Positions 27,221-36,114 of a stretch of 64,000 nt of DNA are shown here, one piece after another (the stretch's first letter is position 1; the number at the start of each line of letters is the position of its first letter). Source of the stretch: Sphingomonadales bacterium (GTDB taxonomy: Bacteria; Pseudomonadota; Alphaproteobacteria; Sphingomonadales; Govanellaceae); contig JACFMS010000010.1 of NCBI GenBank assembly GCA_019455285.1, positions 1-64,000 on the forward strand. The letters run 5' to 3'. A model generated the notes under the pieces. That model ran no database searches, had not been told where the DNA came from, and was given only the letters and a program-made list of their open reading frames with translations. Made by a program: the position numbers and the translations under genes.

Positions 27221-27778
27221 TTAGAATTCTACCTTGACGTTTTCCCGCTCCGCGCCGTTGTCGATCTCGAAAAACTCGGCGGTGCGAAAGCCGAAGTTTT
27301 GCGCAATGAGGTTGCTGGGAAACTGCATGACGTAGGTATTATTGTCGCGTACCGTGCCGTTGTAATAGCGCCGCGCCGATTGGATGTGGCCCTCGATTTC
27401 GCTTAAATCCCGCTGCAACGACAGGAAGTTTTCATTGGCCTTGAGATTGGGGTATTGCTCCGCCAGCGCGAATAACGAACGCAGCGCGCCGCTGAGCGCA
27501 TTTTCCGCCTTGGCCTGCTGGTCCGGCGCGCCGTCCGCCGCTTGCGCCCGATTGCGCGCCTCGACCACCGCCTCTAAAGTCTTGGCCTCATGCGCGGCAT
27601 AGCCCTTGACCGTTTCCACCAAGTTGGGAATGAGGTTGTAGCGGCGCTTTAATTGCACGTCGATGTCGCTCCACGCCGCCTCCACGCGATACTTAAATCG
27701 CGTCAGCCGGTTGTAAACGGCGATGCCATAGATGATGGCGATGACGATGAGTAGAGCCAGGATTTCAAGAACGATCAT
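27221..27778 (-). CDS. lemA: LemA family protein
   Basis: A 185-residue protein with an N-terminal membrane helix (VLEILALLIVIAIIYGIAVYN) and a long helical domain. The hallmark NRLTRFKYRVEAAWSDIDVQLKRRYNLIPNLVETVKGYAAHE is complete, as is the FNGTVRDNNTYVMQFPSN-like region (here YYNGTVRDNNTYVMQFPSNL). The N-terminus is probably outside or periplasmic with the helical bundle on the other side; function is unknown. GGGGGA precedes the ATG. Directly followed by the DUF2207 gene. Confidence 0.94.
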   Translation of the reverse strand: MIVLEILALLIVIAIIYGIAVYNRLTRFKYRVEAAWSDIDVQLKRRYNLIPNLVETVKGYAAHEAKTLEAVVEARNRAQAADGAPDQQAKAENALSGALRSLFALAEQYPNLKANENFLSLQRDLSEIEGHIQSARRYYNGTVRDNNTYVMQFPSNLIAQNFGFRTAEFFEIDNGAERENVKVEF

Positions 27779-27920
27779 AGCGCTGTCCCCCCTGATCGAA
27801 TGGCAGCGTCGGCTACGATACGCGTTTCATCGTCGCCAAACAATGACCGCCTAGACGTTCGGGCCTCGCCAAGCGGCGGCTTTTCCAGTACAAGGAGCCT
27901 GCGCAACATAAGGTCTGTCC

Positions 27921-28823
27921 ATGGCCATCACCATCCCCTTTAATCGCAATTTCGACCCTGCTTACGGCAGCGCAGAAACGATCAGCCCGCTCATCCGCCG
28001 GGTGGTGGCGAAAAATCCCGGCCCCTTCACCTTCACCGGCACCGGCACCTACCTCATCGGCCGCGAGGCGGTGGCGGTGATCGACCCTGGCCCCGATATG
28101 GCGAGCCACGTCGGGGCGCTTCTAAAGGCCCTTGAAGGCCAGCGGGTGAGTCATATCCTGATCACCCATACCCACCGTGACCATTCGCCGGCCAGCCGCG
28201 CGCTGCAAGCCGCCACCGGCGCGCCGATCTACGCCTTCGGCCCCCACGGCAGCGGCCGTGACGACGAGGGCGATCCGTTGGAGGAAGGGGCTGATCGCGA
28301 TTTCGTCTTCGACGTGCGGCTCCATCACCAAGACCAGGTGCGCGGGCCGGATTGGACCATCGAGGCGGTGCATACCCCCGGCCACACCTCCAATCACCTG
28401 TGCTTCGCCCTTCTGGAAGAAAGCGCGCTCTTTACCGGCGATCAGGTGATGGGATGGTCGACCAGCGTCGTCTCTCCGCCCGACGGCGACATGGCGGCCT
28501 ATATGCGGTCTTTGCGGGAGTTGATGGCCCGTGATGACGCCATCTATTACCCGACCCACGGCCCGGCCATCCTGGAGCCGCAAGCCTTTGTTGCCGCTCT
28601 CCTCGCCCACCGCGAGGAGCGGGAGCGGGAAATCCTGGCCTGCGTCGCCGAGGGGCTGGCCACCATCCCGCGGATGGTCGAGCGCATGTACGCCGCTGTG
28701 CCCAAGGGCCTTCATCCCGCCGCCGCCCGCTCGGTTCTCGCCCATATCATTCATTTGTGTGAGAGCGGCCGCCTGAAGACCGACGGCGCGCCCAAGGCCG
28801 ACGGCCGCTATCGCCTGCGTTAA
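27921..28823 (+). CDS. MBL-fold metallo-hydrolase (LACTB2-like)
   Basis: A 300-residue metallo-beta-lactamase-fold protein. THTHRDHSPAS holds the HxHxDH metal motif; HTPGHTSNH, FTGDQVMGW and YYPTHGPAI supply the remaining ligands. A C-terminal winged-helix-like region (VERMYAAVPKGLHPAAARSVLAHI) places it with the LACTB2/endoribonuclease-like subgroup, though bacterial substrates are unknown. AAGG is eight bases before the ATG. Convergent with the next gene, overlapping it by 4 bp. Confidence 0.88.
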   Translation: MAITIPFNRNFDPAYGSAETISPLIRRVVAKNPGPFTFTGTGTYLIGREAVAVIDPGPDMASHVGALLKALEGQRVSHILITHTHRDHSPASRALQAATGAPIYAFGPHGSGRDDEGDPLEEGADRDFVFDVRLHHQDQVRGPDWTIEAVHTPGHTSNHLCFALLEESALFTGDQVMGWSTSVVSPPDGDMAAYMRSLRELMARDDAIYYPTHGPAILEPQAFVAALLAHREEREREILACVAEGLATIPRMVERMYAAVPKGLHPAAARSVLAHIIHLCESGRLKTDGAPKADGRYRLR

Positions 28824-29188
28824 TCCTGCTGGCCTTCAATGAACAGCGTCAAAGGGTGGCTATAGCCGTACTGGCGGCGCGCCACGCTCAGCGCCCGGCG
28901 CTGATAGACCCGGCGGCGGAGGCGTGATGGCTCGTCATAGGCCATGGACATCAAGAGCGGCACCACCGCCAAATGGCCCGGCCCCACCCGCGCCGTTAAG
29001 GTATCCAAAGCCGCATCGCGCAGCCGCCGCTGCATGGCTGACCCTTTGTCCGCCGCCGGCTGGCCGCTGAGCGCCTCATAAGCCGCGGCCGCGCCAGTCT
29101 GTGGCTGGACCGCCGAGCGCTTCATCCACCAGCGGACGAAGGGCGCGCAAAGGAAACTCCGGCAATATTGGAAAAACTTTTTGACCAT
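28820..29188 (-). CDS. Hypothetical protein (122 aa)
   Basis: Not recognised. The 122-residue product begins with a short aromatic and hydrophobic stretch (FFQYCRSFLCAPFVRWW) that could associate with membrane, followed by an Ala-rich region and a basic helical part (RLRRRVYQRRALSVARRQYGYSHPL). AAGG lies nine bases before the ATG, and the ORF shows the usual codon bias of this genome. It is divergent from nadA and convergent with the MBL gene. Confidence 0.6.
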   Translation of the reverse strand: MVKKFFQYCRSFLCAPFVRWWMKRSAVQPQTGAAAAYEALSGQPAADKGSAMQRRLRDAALDTLTARVGPGHLAVVPLLMSMAYDEPSRLRRRVYQRRALSVARRQYGYSHPLTLFIEGQQD

Positions 29189-29275
29189 GCGCTATCGCCT
29201 TGAAAGAGGGGGGACAATGACTGATATATGACGCATGAGCCGCCGATTCGTGGCGCTGGTGGTGGGGTAAAGTAC

Positions 29276-30304
29276 ATGGACGCTAAGTCATTGGAAGTCA
29301 AAAGTTTTACGCCGATGCCTCTGAGCCGGAGCGTCGACCCCACCCTTGACCTGGAAGCCGAGATCAAGCGTTTACGGCGGGAAAAGAACGCCGTCATCCT
29401 CGCCCACTACTACCAGGAGGCGGAGATTCAGGACATTGCCGATTTCGTCGGCGATTCCCTGGACCTGTCGCGCAAGGCCGCGGCCACCGACGCCGACATG
29501 ATTGTGTTTTGCGGCGTCCGTTTCATGGCCGAGGTGGCGAAGATCTTAAGCCCGCAAAAGAAAGTGGTGCTGCCCGATTTGGAAGCGGGATGCAGCCTGG
29601 AAGACAGTTGCCAAGCCGAGGACTTCCGCCGCTTCCGCGAGGCCCATCCCGACCATGTGTCGCTCACTTACATCAACTGCTCGGCCGAGGTGAAGGCGTT
29701 GACCGATATCATCGTCACCTCGTCCAACGCCGAGCATATCATCCGGCAAATTCCCGCCGATCAGCCGATCCTGTTTGCGCCCGATCGCCATTTGGGCGCG
29801 TATCTGGCGAAAAAAACCGGCCGGCCAATGACGCTGTGGCCCGGCACCTGCATCGTCCACGAGCGTTTTTCCGAAGAGGAACTCTTGAAACTGAAAGCGC
29901 AGCATCCCGATGCGCCGGTAGCCGCCCATCCCGAGTGCCCAGACTTTATTCTGGCGCACGCCGAGCATGTCGGCTCCACCTCCTCGATCTTGAAGTTTGC
30001 GCTCTCTCACGACGCCAAGACTTTCATCATCGCCACCGAGCCGCACATCATTCATCAGATGGAAAAAGCCGCGCCGCACAAGGTGTTTTTGGGTGCGCCC
30101 GGCGCGGACGGCCAGTGCAGTTGCAACAACTGCCCGTTCATGGCCTTGAACACCATGGAAAAGCTCTACCTCTGCTTGCGCGACGAAACGCCGGAAATCA
30201 TCGTGCCGGAAGACATTCGCCTAAAAGCGCTGAAACCGTTGGAGCGGATGCTGGAGATGAGCCCGCCCATGGCGCAAAACCGTGTCGCCGCCATGGCGTC
30301 TTGA
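29276..30304 (+). CDS. nadA: Quinolinate synthase
   Basis: A 342-residue [4Fe-4S] enzyme that condenses iminoaspartate and dihydroxyacetone phosphate to quinolinate in NAD synthesis. [19 protein letters not shown] and FCGVRFMAE are typical. The cluster cysteines are in [20 protein letters not shown] and [10 protein letters not shown]. The ATG at 29276 with GGGG upstream is preferred to one at 29228. Followed after 4 bp by nadC; nadB is not in the window. Confidence 0.95.
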   Translation: MDAKSLEVKSFTPMPLSRSVDPTLDLEAEIKRLRREKNAVILAHYYQEAEIQDIADFVGDSLDLSRKAAATDADMIVFCGVRFMAEVAKILSPQKKVVLPDLEAGCSLEDSCQAEDFRRFREAHPDHVSLTYINCSAEVKALTDIIVTSSNAEHIIRQIPADQPILFAPDRHLGAYLAKKTGRPMTLWPGTCIVHERFSEEELLKLKAQHPDAPVAAHPECPDFILAHAEHVGSTSSILKFALSHDAKTFIIATEPHIIHQMEKAAPHKVFLGAPGADGQCSCNNCPFMALNTMEKLYLCLRDETPEIIVPEDIRLKALKPLERMLEMSPPMAQNRVAAMAS

Positions 30305-30308
30305 AGCG

Positions 30309-31157
30309 ATGGACTTATCGCAGAGCGACATCGAGCGCGTGGTGCGCATGGCCTTGGCCGAAGATGTCGGCCATGGCGATCTGACCAGCGCCGTCACCAT
30401 TTCCGAGCGCGCCACTCTAAGCGCCGTGATGGCGGCGCGCGAACCGTTGGTATTGGCTGGCCTGCCGTTCGCTGAGGCCACGTTTAAAGCCTGCGATCCT
30501 GATGTGACGTTTCGCGCCGAGGCGCAAGATGGCGACAGGCTGGCTGCCGGCGCCATCATCGCCCGCGTCACCGGCAAGGCGCGCGCCGTGCTGACGGCCG
30601 AGCGCACCGCCTTGAACATCGTGCAGCATTTGTCCGGTATCGCCACCTTGACTCATGCCTACGCCAGCCGCATCGCCCACACCAAGGCCAAGCTTCTTGA
30701 CACCCGAAAAACCATTCCCGGTTTGCGCGTCGTTGCCAAGTACGCGGTGCGCATGGGTGGCGGCCATAATCACCGTATGCGGCTCGATGACGGCATTCTG
30801 ATCAAGGACAATCACGTCGCCCGCTGCGGCGGCGTCGCCGCTGCCGTGCGCGCCGCCAAAAGTCATGACATCTCCGCCAGTCGCTTCGGCGTTGCGGTTG
30901 AATGCGACACCCTGGAACAGGTCAAGGCGGCGATCGCGGCGGGCGCCGACCGCCTCCTGCTCGACAACATGAGCCTGGAGATGCTGCGCGAGGCGGTGCG
31001 CATCGCCGACGGACGATTGCCCTTGGAAGCCTCGGGCGGGGTGACGCTGGAGACCATCGCCGCCATCGCCGAAACCGGCGTTGACTACATCTCAGTCGGC
31101 CGCATCACCCAATCCGCCCCGGCGGTGGACATCGGGCTGGATTACGAAGGCGCCTGA
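30309..31157 (+). CDS. nadC: Nicotinate-nucleotide pyrophosphorylase (carboxylating)
   Basis: A 282-residue enzyme that turns quinolinate and PRPP into nicotinate mononucleotide. Family motifs include EDVGHGDLTSA, TERTALN-type ERTALNIVQHLSGIAT, LLDTRKTIPGLRVVAKYAVRMGGGHNHRMRL (substrate-binding Arg, Lys and His residues) and LEASGGVTLETI. The ATG at 30309, 4 bp after nadA, gives the usual N-terminus; an in-frame ATG at 30282 inside nadA is the alternative. Confidence 0.95.
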   Translation: MDLSQSDIERVVRMALAEDVGHGDLTSAVTISERATLSAVMAAREPLVLAGLPFAEATFKACDPDVTFRAEAQDGDRLAAGAIIARVTGKARAVLTAERTALNIVQHLSGIATLTHAYASRIAHTKAKLLDTRKTIPGLRVVAKYAVRMGGGHNHRMRLDDGILIKDNHVARCGGVAAAVRAAKSHDISASRFGVAVECDTLEQVKAAIAAGADRLLLDNMSLEMLREAVRIADGRLPLEASGGVTLETIAAIAETGVDYISVGRITQSAPAVDIGLDYEGA

Positions 31158-31190
31158 TTCGCCAGAGAGGAATAGCCCTCTTAAAGCGCG

Positions 31191-31231
31191 TTGACAAATG
31201 TATGTACAAATGACATCATGGACTCATGATG
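31191..31231 (+). promoter_or_regulatory. Promoter and palindromic operator of brnTA
   Basis: TTGACA (31191-31196), a 17-bp spacer and CATCAT (31214-31219) form a sigma-70-like promoter. A perfect 7-bp inverted repeat CATCATG-GACT-CATGATG (31214-31231) spans the -10 element and the start codon, suited to repression by the antitoxin. The ATG begins 6 nt after the -10, so the transcript is predicted to have no leader. Confidence 0.6.
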
Positions 31232-31540
31232 CATAAGGTTGCGGGATTCAATTGGGATTCTGGCAATTTGCAGAAATGCCGCAAGCATGGGGTTTCCCGC
31301 GCGGAGGTTGAATTTGTCTTCAAGCACGGCCCTCGTATCGTGCCGGATTTGAAACATTCCGATAAAGAGACGCGGTACTTGGCGATCGGCAGATCGTCCG
31401 CTGGAAGGCCGTTATTCATTGCCTTCACGTTACGCCACATCGGCGGGAAAGTTTATATTCGTCCTATCAGCGCCCGCTACATGCACCAGAAAGAGGTGAA
31501 AAGCTATGAAACGCAAACTTCCCAGGATGAAGAGCGATAA
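31226..31540 (+). CDS. brnT: BrnT family toxin (type II toxin-antitoxin)
   Basis: A 104-residue DUF497/BrnT protein, a RelE-fold ribonuclease toxin. FNWDSGNLQKCRKHGVSRAEVE is the family start (usually WD..K...N..KHG), and RYLAIGRSSAGRPLFIAFTLR and IRPISARYMHQKEVKSYE complete it. It overlaps brnA by 35 bp. Two ATG codons in a row (31226 and 31229) could both serve; there is no ribosome site, which fits a leaderless mRNA. Confidence 0.9.
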   Translation: MMHKVAGFNWDSGNLQKCRKHGVSRAEVEFVFKHGPRIVPDLKHSDKETRYLAIGRSSAGRPLFIAFTLRHIGGKVYIRPISARYMHQKEVKSYETQTSQDEER

Positions 31541-31757
31541 AGCGGCGGAAGACCTGTTGCGCCAGGACTTGTCAAACCTGGACTTTCGTCAGTTCAAGCC
31601 CGTGCAGTTCGAGTTTGAGCCGAAAGCCGCCCGCGTCAATATGCGGCTCCCGGAACCACTCCTTGATGCGGTCAAGGCAAAAGCGGCGCGCCTCGGCATC
31701 CCCTACCAGCGCTATATCCGCCAAGCGCTGGAACAGGCGGTAACGCGGGGGAAATAG
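31506..31757 (+). CDS. brnA: BrnA-like antitoxin (ribbon-helix-helix)
   Basis: An 83-residue antitoxin partner. The C-terminal VNMRLPEPLLDAVKAKAARLGIPYQRYIRQALEQAV is a CopG/BrnA ribbon-helix-helix that would bind the promoter palindrome, and the N-terminal FRQFKPVQFEFEP region should wrap the toxin. GAGG lies upstream of its ATG inside brnT. Toxin first, antitoxin second is the standard brnTA order. Confidence 0.9.
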   Translation: MKRKLPRMKSDKAAEDLLRQDLSNLDFRQFKPVQFEFEPKAARVNMRLPEPLLDAVKAKAARLGIPYQRYIRQALEQAVTRGK

Positions 31758-31779
31758 CGAAAGCCTGCCTGCACCACAA

Positions 31780-32250
31780 TTACGCCGAAAGCGGCAAGGC
31801 GGTGGTGGTCTTGACCCGGCGCAAGACGATGGAGGTCACCACCGAGCGCACTTCCGGCTGCTCCAACAGCACCCCGGTCATGAAGTGCTCATAAGAGCCG
31901 AGGTCGGGCGTGACCACCCGCATCTGGTAATCCTTCTCGCCGCTCAACAACCGGCATTCGACGATTTCCGGCCGCGCGCGGGCGAACTCCTCGAATTTGA
32001 GGCGGCTTTTCAGCCCGTGATCGGTCAGCGTCACCGAGGCGATGACCTCAAAACCCAGGCCGGCGCGTTCAGGATCAAGAATCGCCACCGTTTTGCGAAT
32101 GACCCCGGCTTCCTTCAACGAGCGCACCCGCCGCCAGCACGAGGACAGCGACAGCCCCGCCGTCTCGGCCACCTCTGCCATTGGCCGCTCGGCGTCCTCC
32201 TGCAACAGGGTCAAGATACGAATATCTTCACGATCCAGTTTTAATGACAT
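31780..32250 (-). CDS. Lrp/AsnC family transcriptional regulator
   Basis: A 156-residue Lrp-type protein with an N-terminal helix-turn-helix (LDREDIRILTLLQEDAERP; SLSSCWRRVRSLKEAGVI) and a C-terminal RAM domain (CRLLSGEKDYQMRVVTPDL). It is divergent from the methionine gamma-lyase-like gene, an arrangement known from mdeR/mdeA in Pseudomonas putida, so it likely controls that gene. The 133-bp intergenic region is A+T-rich. ATG at 32250 is used; a TTG two codons earlier is possible. Confidence 0.92.
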   Translation of the reverse strand: MSLKLDREDIRILTLLQEDAERPMAEVAETAGLSLSSCWRRVRSLKEAGVIRKTVAILDPERAGLGFEVIASVTLTDHGLKSRLKFEEFARARPEIVECRLLSGEKDYQMRVVTPDLGSYEHFMTGVLLEQPEVRSVVTSIVLRRVKTTTALPLSA

Positions 32251-32383
32251 TATCAAGCCATTATTTTAATAATAATCGACATATTTTCTCAATTTTATCC
32301 GAAAAACGCAACACTTTGAAAAGATAAATCTGCGGAATAGAATACATTAGCATCCCAGCAGCACCGCCTGGGAGGTTCACGCC

Positions 32384-33670
32384 ATGAAGCCGCACAAACC
32401 CTACCGTCATCGCACCCTGGGCAGCCACCGCCTGAGTCCCGAAACGCTGGCCATGAGCTACGGCTATGACCCGAAGCTGTCGGAAGGGGCGGTCAAGGCG
32501 CCGCTGTTCATGACCTCAACCTTCGTGTTCGACAGCACCCAAGCCGGCAAGGAATTCTTCGAACTCGCCTATGGTCTGCGCGAGCGTAAGGCGGGCGAGG
32601 ATCCTGGTCTGATTTATTCGCGCATCAACAACCCGGACCTGGAGATTCTCGAAGACCGCCTGACGCTATGGGACGACGCCGAGGATAGCTTGGTGTTTTC
32701 CAGCGGCATGGCGGCCATCGCCACCACCATTTTCGCCCACGTACGGCCGGGCGACGTGGTGGTGCACAGCGAGCCGGTTTATGGCGGCAGCGAATTTTTG
32801 CTGGCGCACATCCTGCCGCAATTCGGGGTGAGCCGGGTCGGTTTTGCCGCCGGCGCCGATCCGAAGCCATTGGCTGATGCCATAGAAACAGCAAAAAAGA
32901 TTGGCCGGGTGTCGGTGATTTACGTGGAAACGCCGGCCAACCCCACCAACGATCTGGTGGATATCGCCGCCTGCGCCGCGGCGGCGAAAGGGCTGCACGC
33001 TGCGCAAAATTTCCGTCCCGTGGTGATGGTCGACAACACGTTTCTTGGCCCGTTGTGGCAGCATCCGCTGTCCCATGGCGCGGACCTGGTGCTTTATTCG
33101 CTGACCAAATATGTCGGCGGTCACAGCGACGTCATCGCCGGCTGCGCGCTGGGATCGCAAGCGGCGCTCGCCGCGGTGCGCGGTTTTCGCACCATTCTCG
33201 GCACCATGTGCGATCCGCATACCGGCTGGCTTTTGATGCGCAGCCTGGAGACCTTGAAGCTCAGGATGACGGAAGCGGCGACGAATGCCAAAAAGATCGC
33301 CGACTTTCTCGTCACCCATCCCAAGATCGATGCGGTGCATTATCTCGGTCACCTGCCGCCGCGAAGTCCGGCGGGACGCTTGTTCGCCAAGCAATGTCTG
33401 TCCCCCGGCTCGACCTTTTCCATCGACGTCAAGGGCGGCGAAGCGGCGGCGTTTCGTTTCCTGGATTCTCTGAAACTGATGAAGCTTGCGGTCAGCCTTG
33501 GCGGCACCGAGAGCCTGGCCGAACATCCGGCAAGCATGACCCATTCTGATATACCGCCGGACGCGCAACAACGACTGGGTATCACGCCGAGCATGGTGCG
33601 GCTCTCCATCGGCATTGAAAATGCCGATGACCTGATTGTTGATCTGACTCAAGCGTTGAATGCGGTGTGA
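32384..33670 (+). CDS. Cys/Met metabolism PLP enzyme, methionine gamma-lyase-like
   Basis: A 428-residue PLP enzyme of the cystathionine gamma-synthase/gamma-lyase family. YSRINNPDLEILEDRL, SSGMAAIATTI, VETPANPTNDLVDI and the PLP lysine in YSLTKYVGGHSDVIAG are conserved. SLGGTESLAEHPASMTHS near the C-terminus is usual. Methionine gamma-lyase (to methanethiol, 2-oxobutyrate and ammonia) is favoured by the adjacent divergent Lrp regulator, but cystathionine gamma-synthase/lyase activity is possible. An N-terminal extension (HKPYRHRTLGSHRL) precedes the usual start. GGGAGG precedes the ATG. Confidence 0.88.
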   Translation: MKPHKPYRHRTLGSHRLSPETLAMSYGYDPKLSEGAVKAPLFMTSTFVFDSTQAGKEFFELAYGLRERKAGEDPGLIYSRINNPDLEILEDRLTLWDDAEDSLVFSSGMAAIATTIFAHVRPGDVVVHSEPVYGGSEFLLAHILPQFGVSRVGFAAGADPKPLADAIETAKKIGRVSVIYVETPANPTNDLVDIAACAAAAKGLHAAQNFRPVVMVDNTFLGPLWQHPLSHGADLVLYSLTKYVGGHSDVIAGCALGSQAALAAVRGFRTILGTMCDPHTGWLLMRSLETLKLRMTEAATNAKKIADFLVTHPKIDAVHYLGHLPPRSPAGRLFAKQCLSPGSTFSIDVKGGEAAAFRFLDSLKLMKLAVSLGGTESLAEHPASMTHSDIPPDAQQRLGITPSMVRLSIGIENADDLIVDLTQALNAV

Positions 33671-33675
33671 TCAGC

Positions 33676-34419
33676 TCACACGTGCTGGCCGCCGTTGATG
33701 TGAATTTCCGATCCCGTCACGTAGGACGACTGATCGGTGCACAGATAATAAATTGCCTTCGCCACTTCCTCCGGTTTGCCCAAGCGGCGCAGCGGAATGT
33801 CCGCCACCATCTTTTCCGTCCCCGGCGATAGGATCGCGGTATCGATCTCGCCCGGCGCGATGGCGTTGACGCGAATGCCGAAGGGGCCGAAGTCGGCGGC
33901 CATTTCCCGCGTCAGCGATGCCAAAGCAGCCTTCGAGGTCGCATAGGCGGCGCCGGCGAACGGGTGCACCCGGCTGCCGGCGATGGAGGTGACGTTGACG
34001 ATGGAGCCTTGAACGGCCTTCAATTCCTCGATGAGCCCGCGCGCCAGCACCACCGGCGCGAAGAAATTCACTTCAAACACCTTGCGCCAATCTTCCTCGG
34101 AGGTGGTGAGCGTATTCAGTCGCTCGCCCTTCGGGCCTTTGGGCGAAATGCCGGCGTTGTTGACCAGGGCGTGCACCGGCCCGCCGTTTAAGCGTTTGCG
34201 CAACTCCAGAACCGCCCGCGCGCGATCCTCGGGATCGCCGAGATCAACCTGCACATGATCTTCCGGTCCCGCTTCCCACGGACAATTTTCCGGAAACGGA
34301 TGACGCGAGCAGGTAATCACCCGCCAGCCGGCGCTGGAAAACCGTTTCACCGTGGCGTGACCGATGCCGCGACTGGCCCCCGTCAACACCAGAACACGTC
34401 GATTGCTGTCCGTGGACAT
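33676..34419 (-). CDS. SDR-family oxidoreductase
   Basis: A 247-residue short-chain dehydrogenase. The cofactor motif is LTGASRGIGHATVKRF, NNAG is near residue 88, the catalytic triad region is VTSIAGS...YATSK, and the C-terminus is SSYVTGSEIHINGGQHV. The residues after strand 2 (TCSRHPF) are compatible with NADP. Convergent with the gamma-lyase-like gene with 5 bp between them. Substrate not known. Confidence 0.9.
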   Translation of the reverse strand: MSTDSNRRVLVLTGASRGIGHATVKRFSSAGWRVITCSRHPFPENCPWEAGPEDHVQVDLGDPEDRARAVLELRKRLNGGPVHALVNNAGISPKGPKGERLNTLTTSEEDWRKVFEVNFFAPVVLARGLIEELKAVQGSIVNVTSIAGSRVHPFAGAAYATSKAALASLTREMAADFGPFGIRVNAIAPGEIDTAILSPGTEKMVADIPLRRLGKPEEVAKAIYYLCTDQSSYVTGSEIHINGGQHV

Positions 34420-34445
34420 GATTTACCGCCTATCAAATACCGCCA

Positions 34446-35390
34446 TCATGGCGTTGTTCCTAATCCATTGTCGACCACATCATGCGGCATCTCAACGCCA
34501 GACGGATCGGCGTGGATGATAATATCGGCATCGGGAAAAGTGCGCGCAATCGCCGCCTCCACCCGATCCGAAATGACATGCGCCTTGTCCAAACGAATGG
34601 CGGGATCAAGCTCCAAGTGAAACTGGATGAAGCTGTTGATGCCGGAAGTACGGGTGCGCAGATCATGAAGACCGCGCACTTCCGGATGGCTGAGCACAAC
34701 GGCCTCGATGCGGGCGCGTTCTTCCGGCGACATTTCACGATCCATCAAGGTATCGTAAGATTGCCGGGCAATCGACCAAGCGCTTTTGACGATAAATCCG
34801 GCAATCACCACGCCGATGATAGGATCGACGATGGTAAGCCCGAAAATACCGGATGCCGCTAAGGCCGCGATCACGCCGAGGTTCATAATAAGATCGCTGG
34901 TATAGTGCAGCGAATCGGCGGACACCGCCAAGGAGCCGGTCTGCTTTGCTACCCATTTTTGATAGCGCACGAGGGCAACGGTCAGCACCATGGAAATGAT
35001 GATCACCGCGATGCCCCATTCGCTGGCCATCACCGTTACGGGGCGGATGAAGTGGTTGATTGCCTCGATGAATAAAAATAGCGCCGAGCCGGTGATCACC
35101 GCCGCCTGGCCGAGCCCGGCGATGGCCTCCGCCTTGCCATGGCCGAAGCGGTGCTCTTCATCCGCCGGCAACAGCGCGTGATTGATCGCCAGCAGCGTCA
35201 AGCCTGACGCGATGGCATCCAGACAAGAGTCGAGGAGCGAGCCCAACAGCGCCACCGAGCCGCTGGCCACCCAGGCTGTTGCCTTGATGACGATGAGCAT
35301 CAGCGCTACCGCCACCGAGGCCCGTGACGCCTGGCGCATCAGCCTGGCGCGCCGTTCAGGAGATACCCTCGCTGTGGAAGCCTTTAACAC
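34446..35390 (-). CDS. Cation diffusion facilitator (FieF/YiiP-like) metal efflux transporter
   Basis: A 314-residue CDF transporter with six membrane helices and a C-terminal cytoplasmic metal-binding domain. Transport-site motifs are LLDSCLDAIASG and SADSLHYTSDLIMN (the DxxD-type and HxxxD ligands), with HRFGHGKAEA in the first loop. Zn or Fe efflux is likely. The start was placed at GTG (35390), five bases after AAGGAG; the open frame continues upstream through pdxH, but that part is not transporter-like. It follows pdxH by 28 bp. Confidence 0.9.
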   Translation of the reverse strand: MLKASTARVSPERRARLMRQASRASVAVALMLIVIKATAWVASGSVALLGSLLDSCLDAIASGLTLLAINHALLPADEEHRFGHGKAEAIAGLGQAAVITGSALFLFIEAINHFIRPVTVMASEWGIAVIIISMVLTVALVRYQKWVAKQTGSLAVSADSLHYTSDLIMNLGVIAALAASGIFGLTIVDPIIGVVIAGFIVKSAWSIARQSYDTLMDREMSPEERARIEAVVLSHPEVRGLHDLRTRTSGINSFIQFHLELDPAIRLDKAHVISDRVEAAIARTFPDADIIIHADPSGVEMPHDVVDNGLGTTP

Positions 35391-35418
35391 CTTCACTCCT
35401 TCACACCCTTGCCCAAGC

Positions 35419-36006
35419 TTAGGGGAAGAGGTAGCCCACCGTCCAGCCGTCATGGGTTTTGCGGAAAACCTGCCGCTCATGGAGGCGAAACGGCTTGGCG
35501 CGCCAGAATTCGACCGCCTCGGGATCGAGGCGAAAGCCCGACCAATGGGGCGGCCGCGGCACCTCGCCGACAGCGTACTTGGCGGCGTATTTCGCCACCT
35601 CCCGCTCCAGCTTGAATAACCCCTCCAAAGGCCGCGACTGGGCCGAGGCCCAAGCGCCAATGCGGCTGTCGCGCGGCCGCGAGGCGAAATAGGCATCGGC
35701 TTCCTCGGGGCTGACCGGCGTTACCGGACCCTCGATCCGCACCTGGCGCTGCAACGATTTCCAATGCAGGCACAGCGCGGCATGGGGGTTGGCCAACAGC
35801 TCGCCGCCCTTGCGGCTTTCCAGGTTGGTGTAGAACACGAAGCCATGCTCGTCCCAGCCTTTCAGGAGCACCATGCGGACCGATGGCCGACCATCCGGGG
35901 TCGCCGTGGCCAGCGCCATGGCGTTGGGGTCATTGATCTCGGTTTTTTCCGCTTCGGCAAACCACGCGCCGAAAAGCCGGTACGGATCAGAGACATCAGC
36001 CGTCAT
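35419..36006 (-). CDS. pdxH: Pyridoxamine 5'-phosphate oxidase
   Basis: A 195-residue FMN enzyme that makes pyridoxal 5'-phosphate. Family motifs are [58 protein letters not shown] and the C-terminal RLHERQVF...W. The ATG at 36006 with AGGAG eight bases upstream is the start; the frame is open much further but over the divergent lipoprotein promoter. Proximity to a dnaJ-type gene, fabI and aroC is a familiar alphaproteobacterial grouping. Confidence 0.95.
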   Translation of the reverse strand: MTADVSDPYRLFGAWFAEAEKTEINDPNAMALATATPDGRPSVRMVLLKGWDEHGFVFYTNLESRKGGELLANPHAALCLHWKSLQRQVRIEGPVTPVSPEEADAYFASRPRDSRIGAWASAQSRPLEGLFKLEREVAKYAAKYAVGEVPRPPHWSGFRLDPEAVEFWRAKPFRLHERQVFRKTHDGWTVGYLFP

Positions 36007-36114
36007 GATGGCGCTCCTGTGACTTTTCGGAAACAACCGGTTGGCCCAATTGTTTCCACAATGGCGGTCCATATATAGTCGGCATAGGATTGAACCCCAA
36101 CAGGAATTCGTGCG

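Noticed and set aside
35391-35696. In-frame N-terminal extension of the CDF transporter through pdxH
   Set aside because: The extension is antisense-like low-complexity sequence within pdxH on a different frame of the same strand; AAGGAG followed by GTG at 35390 is the better start.
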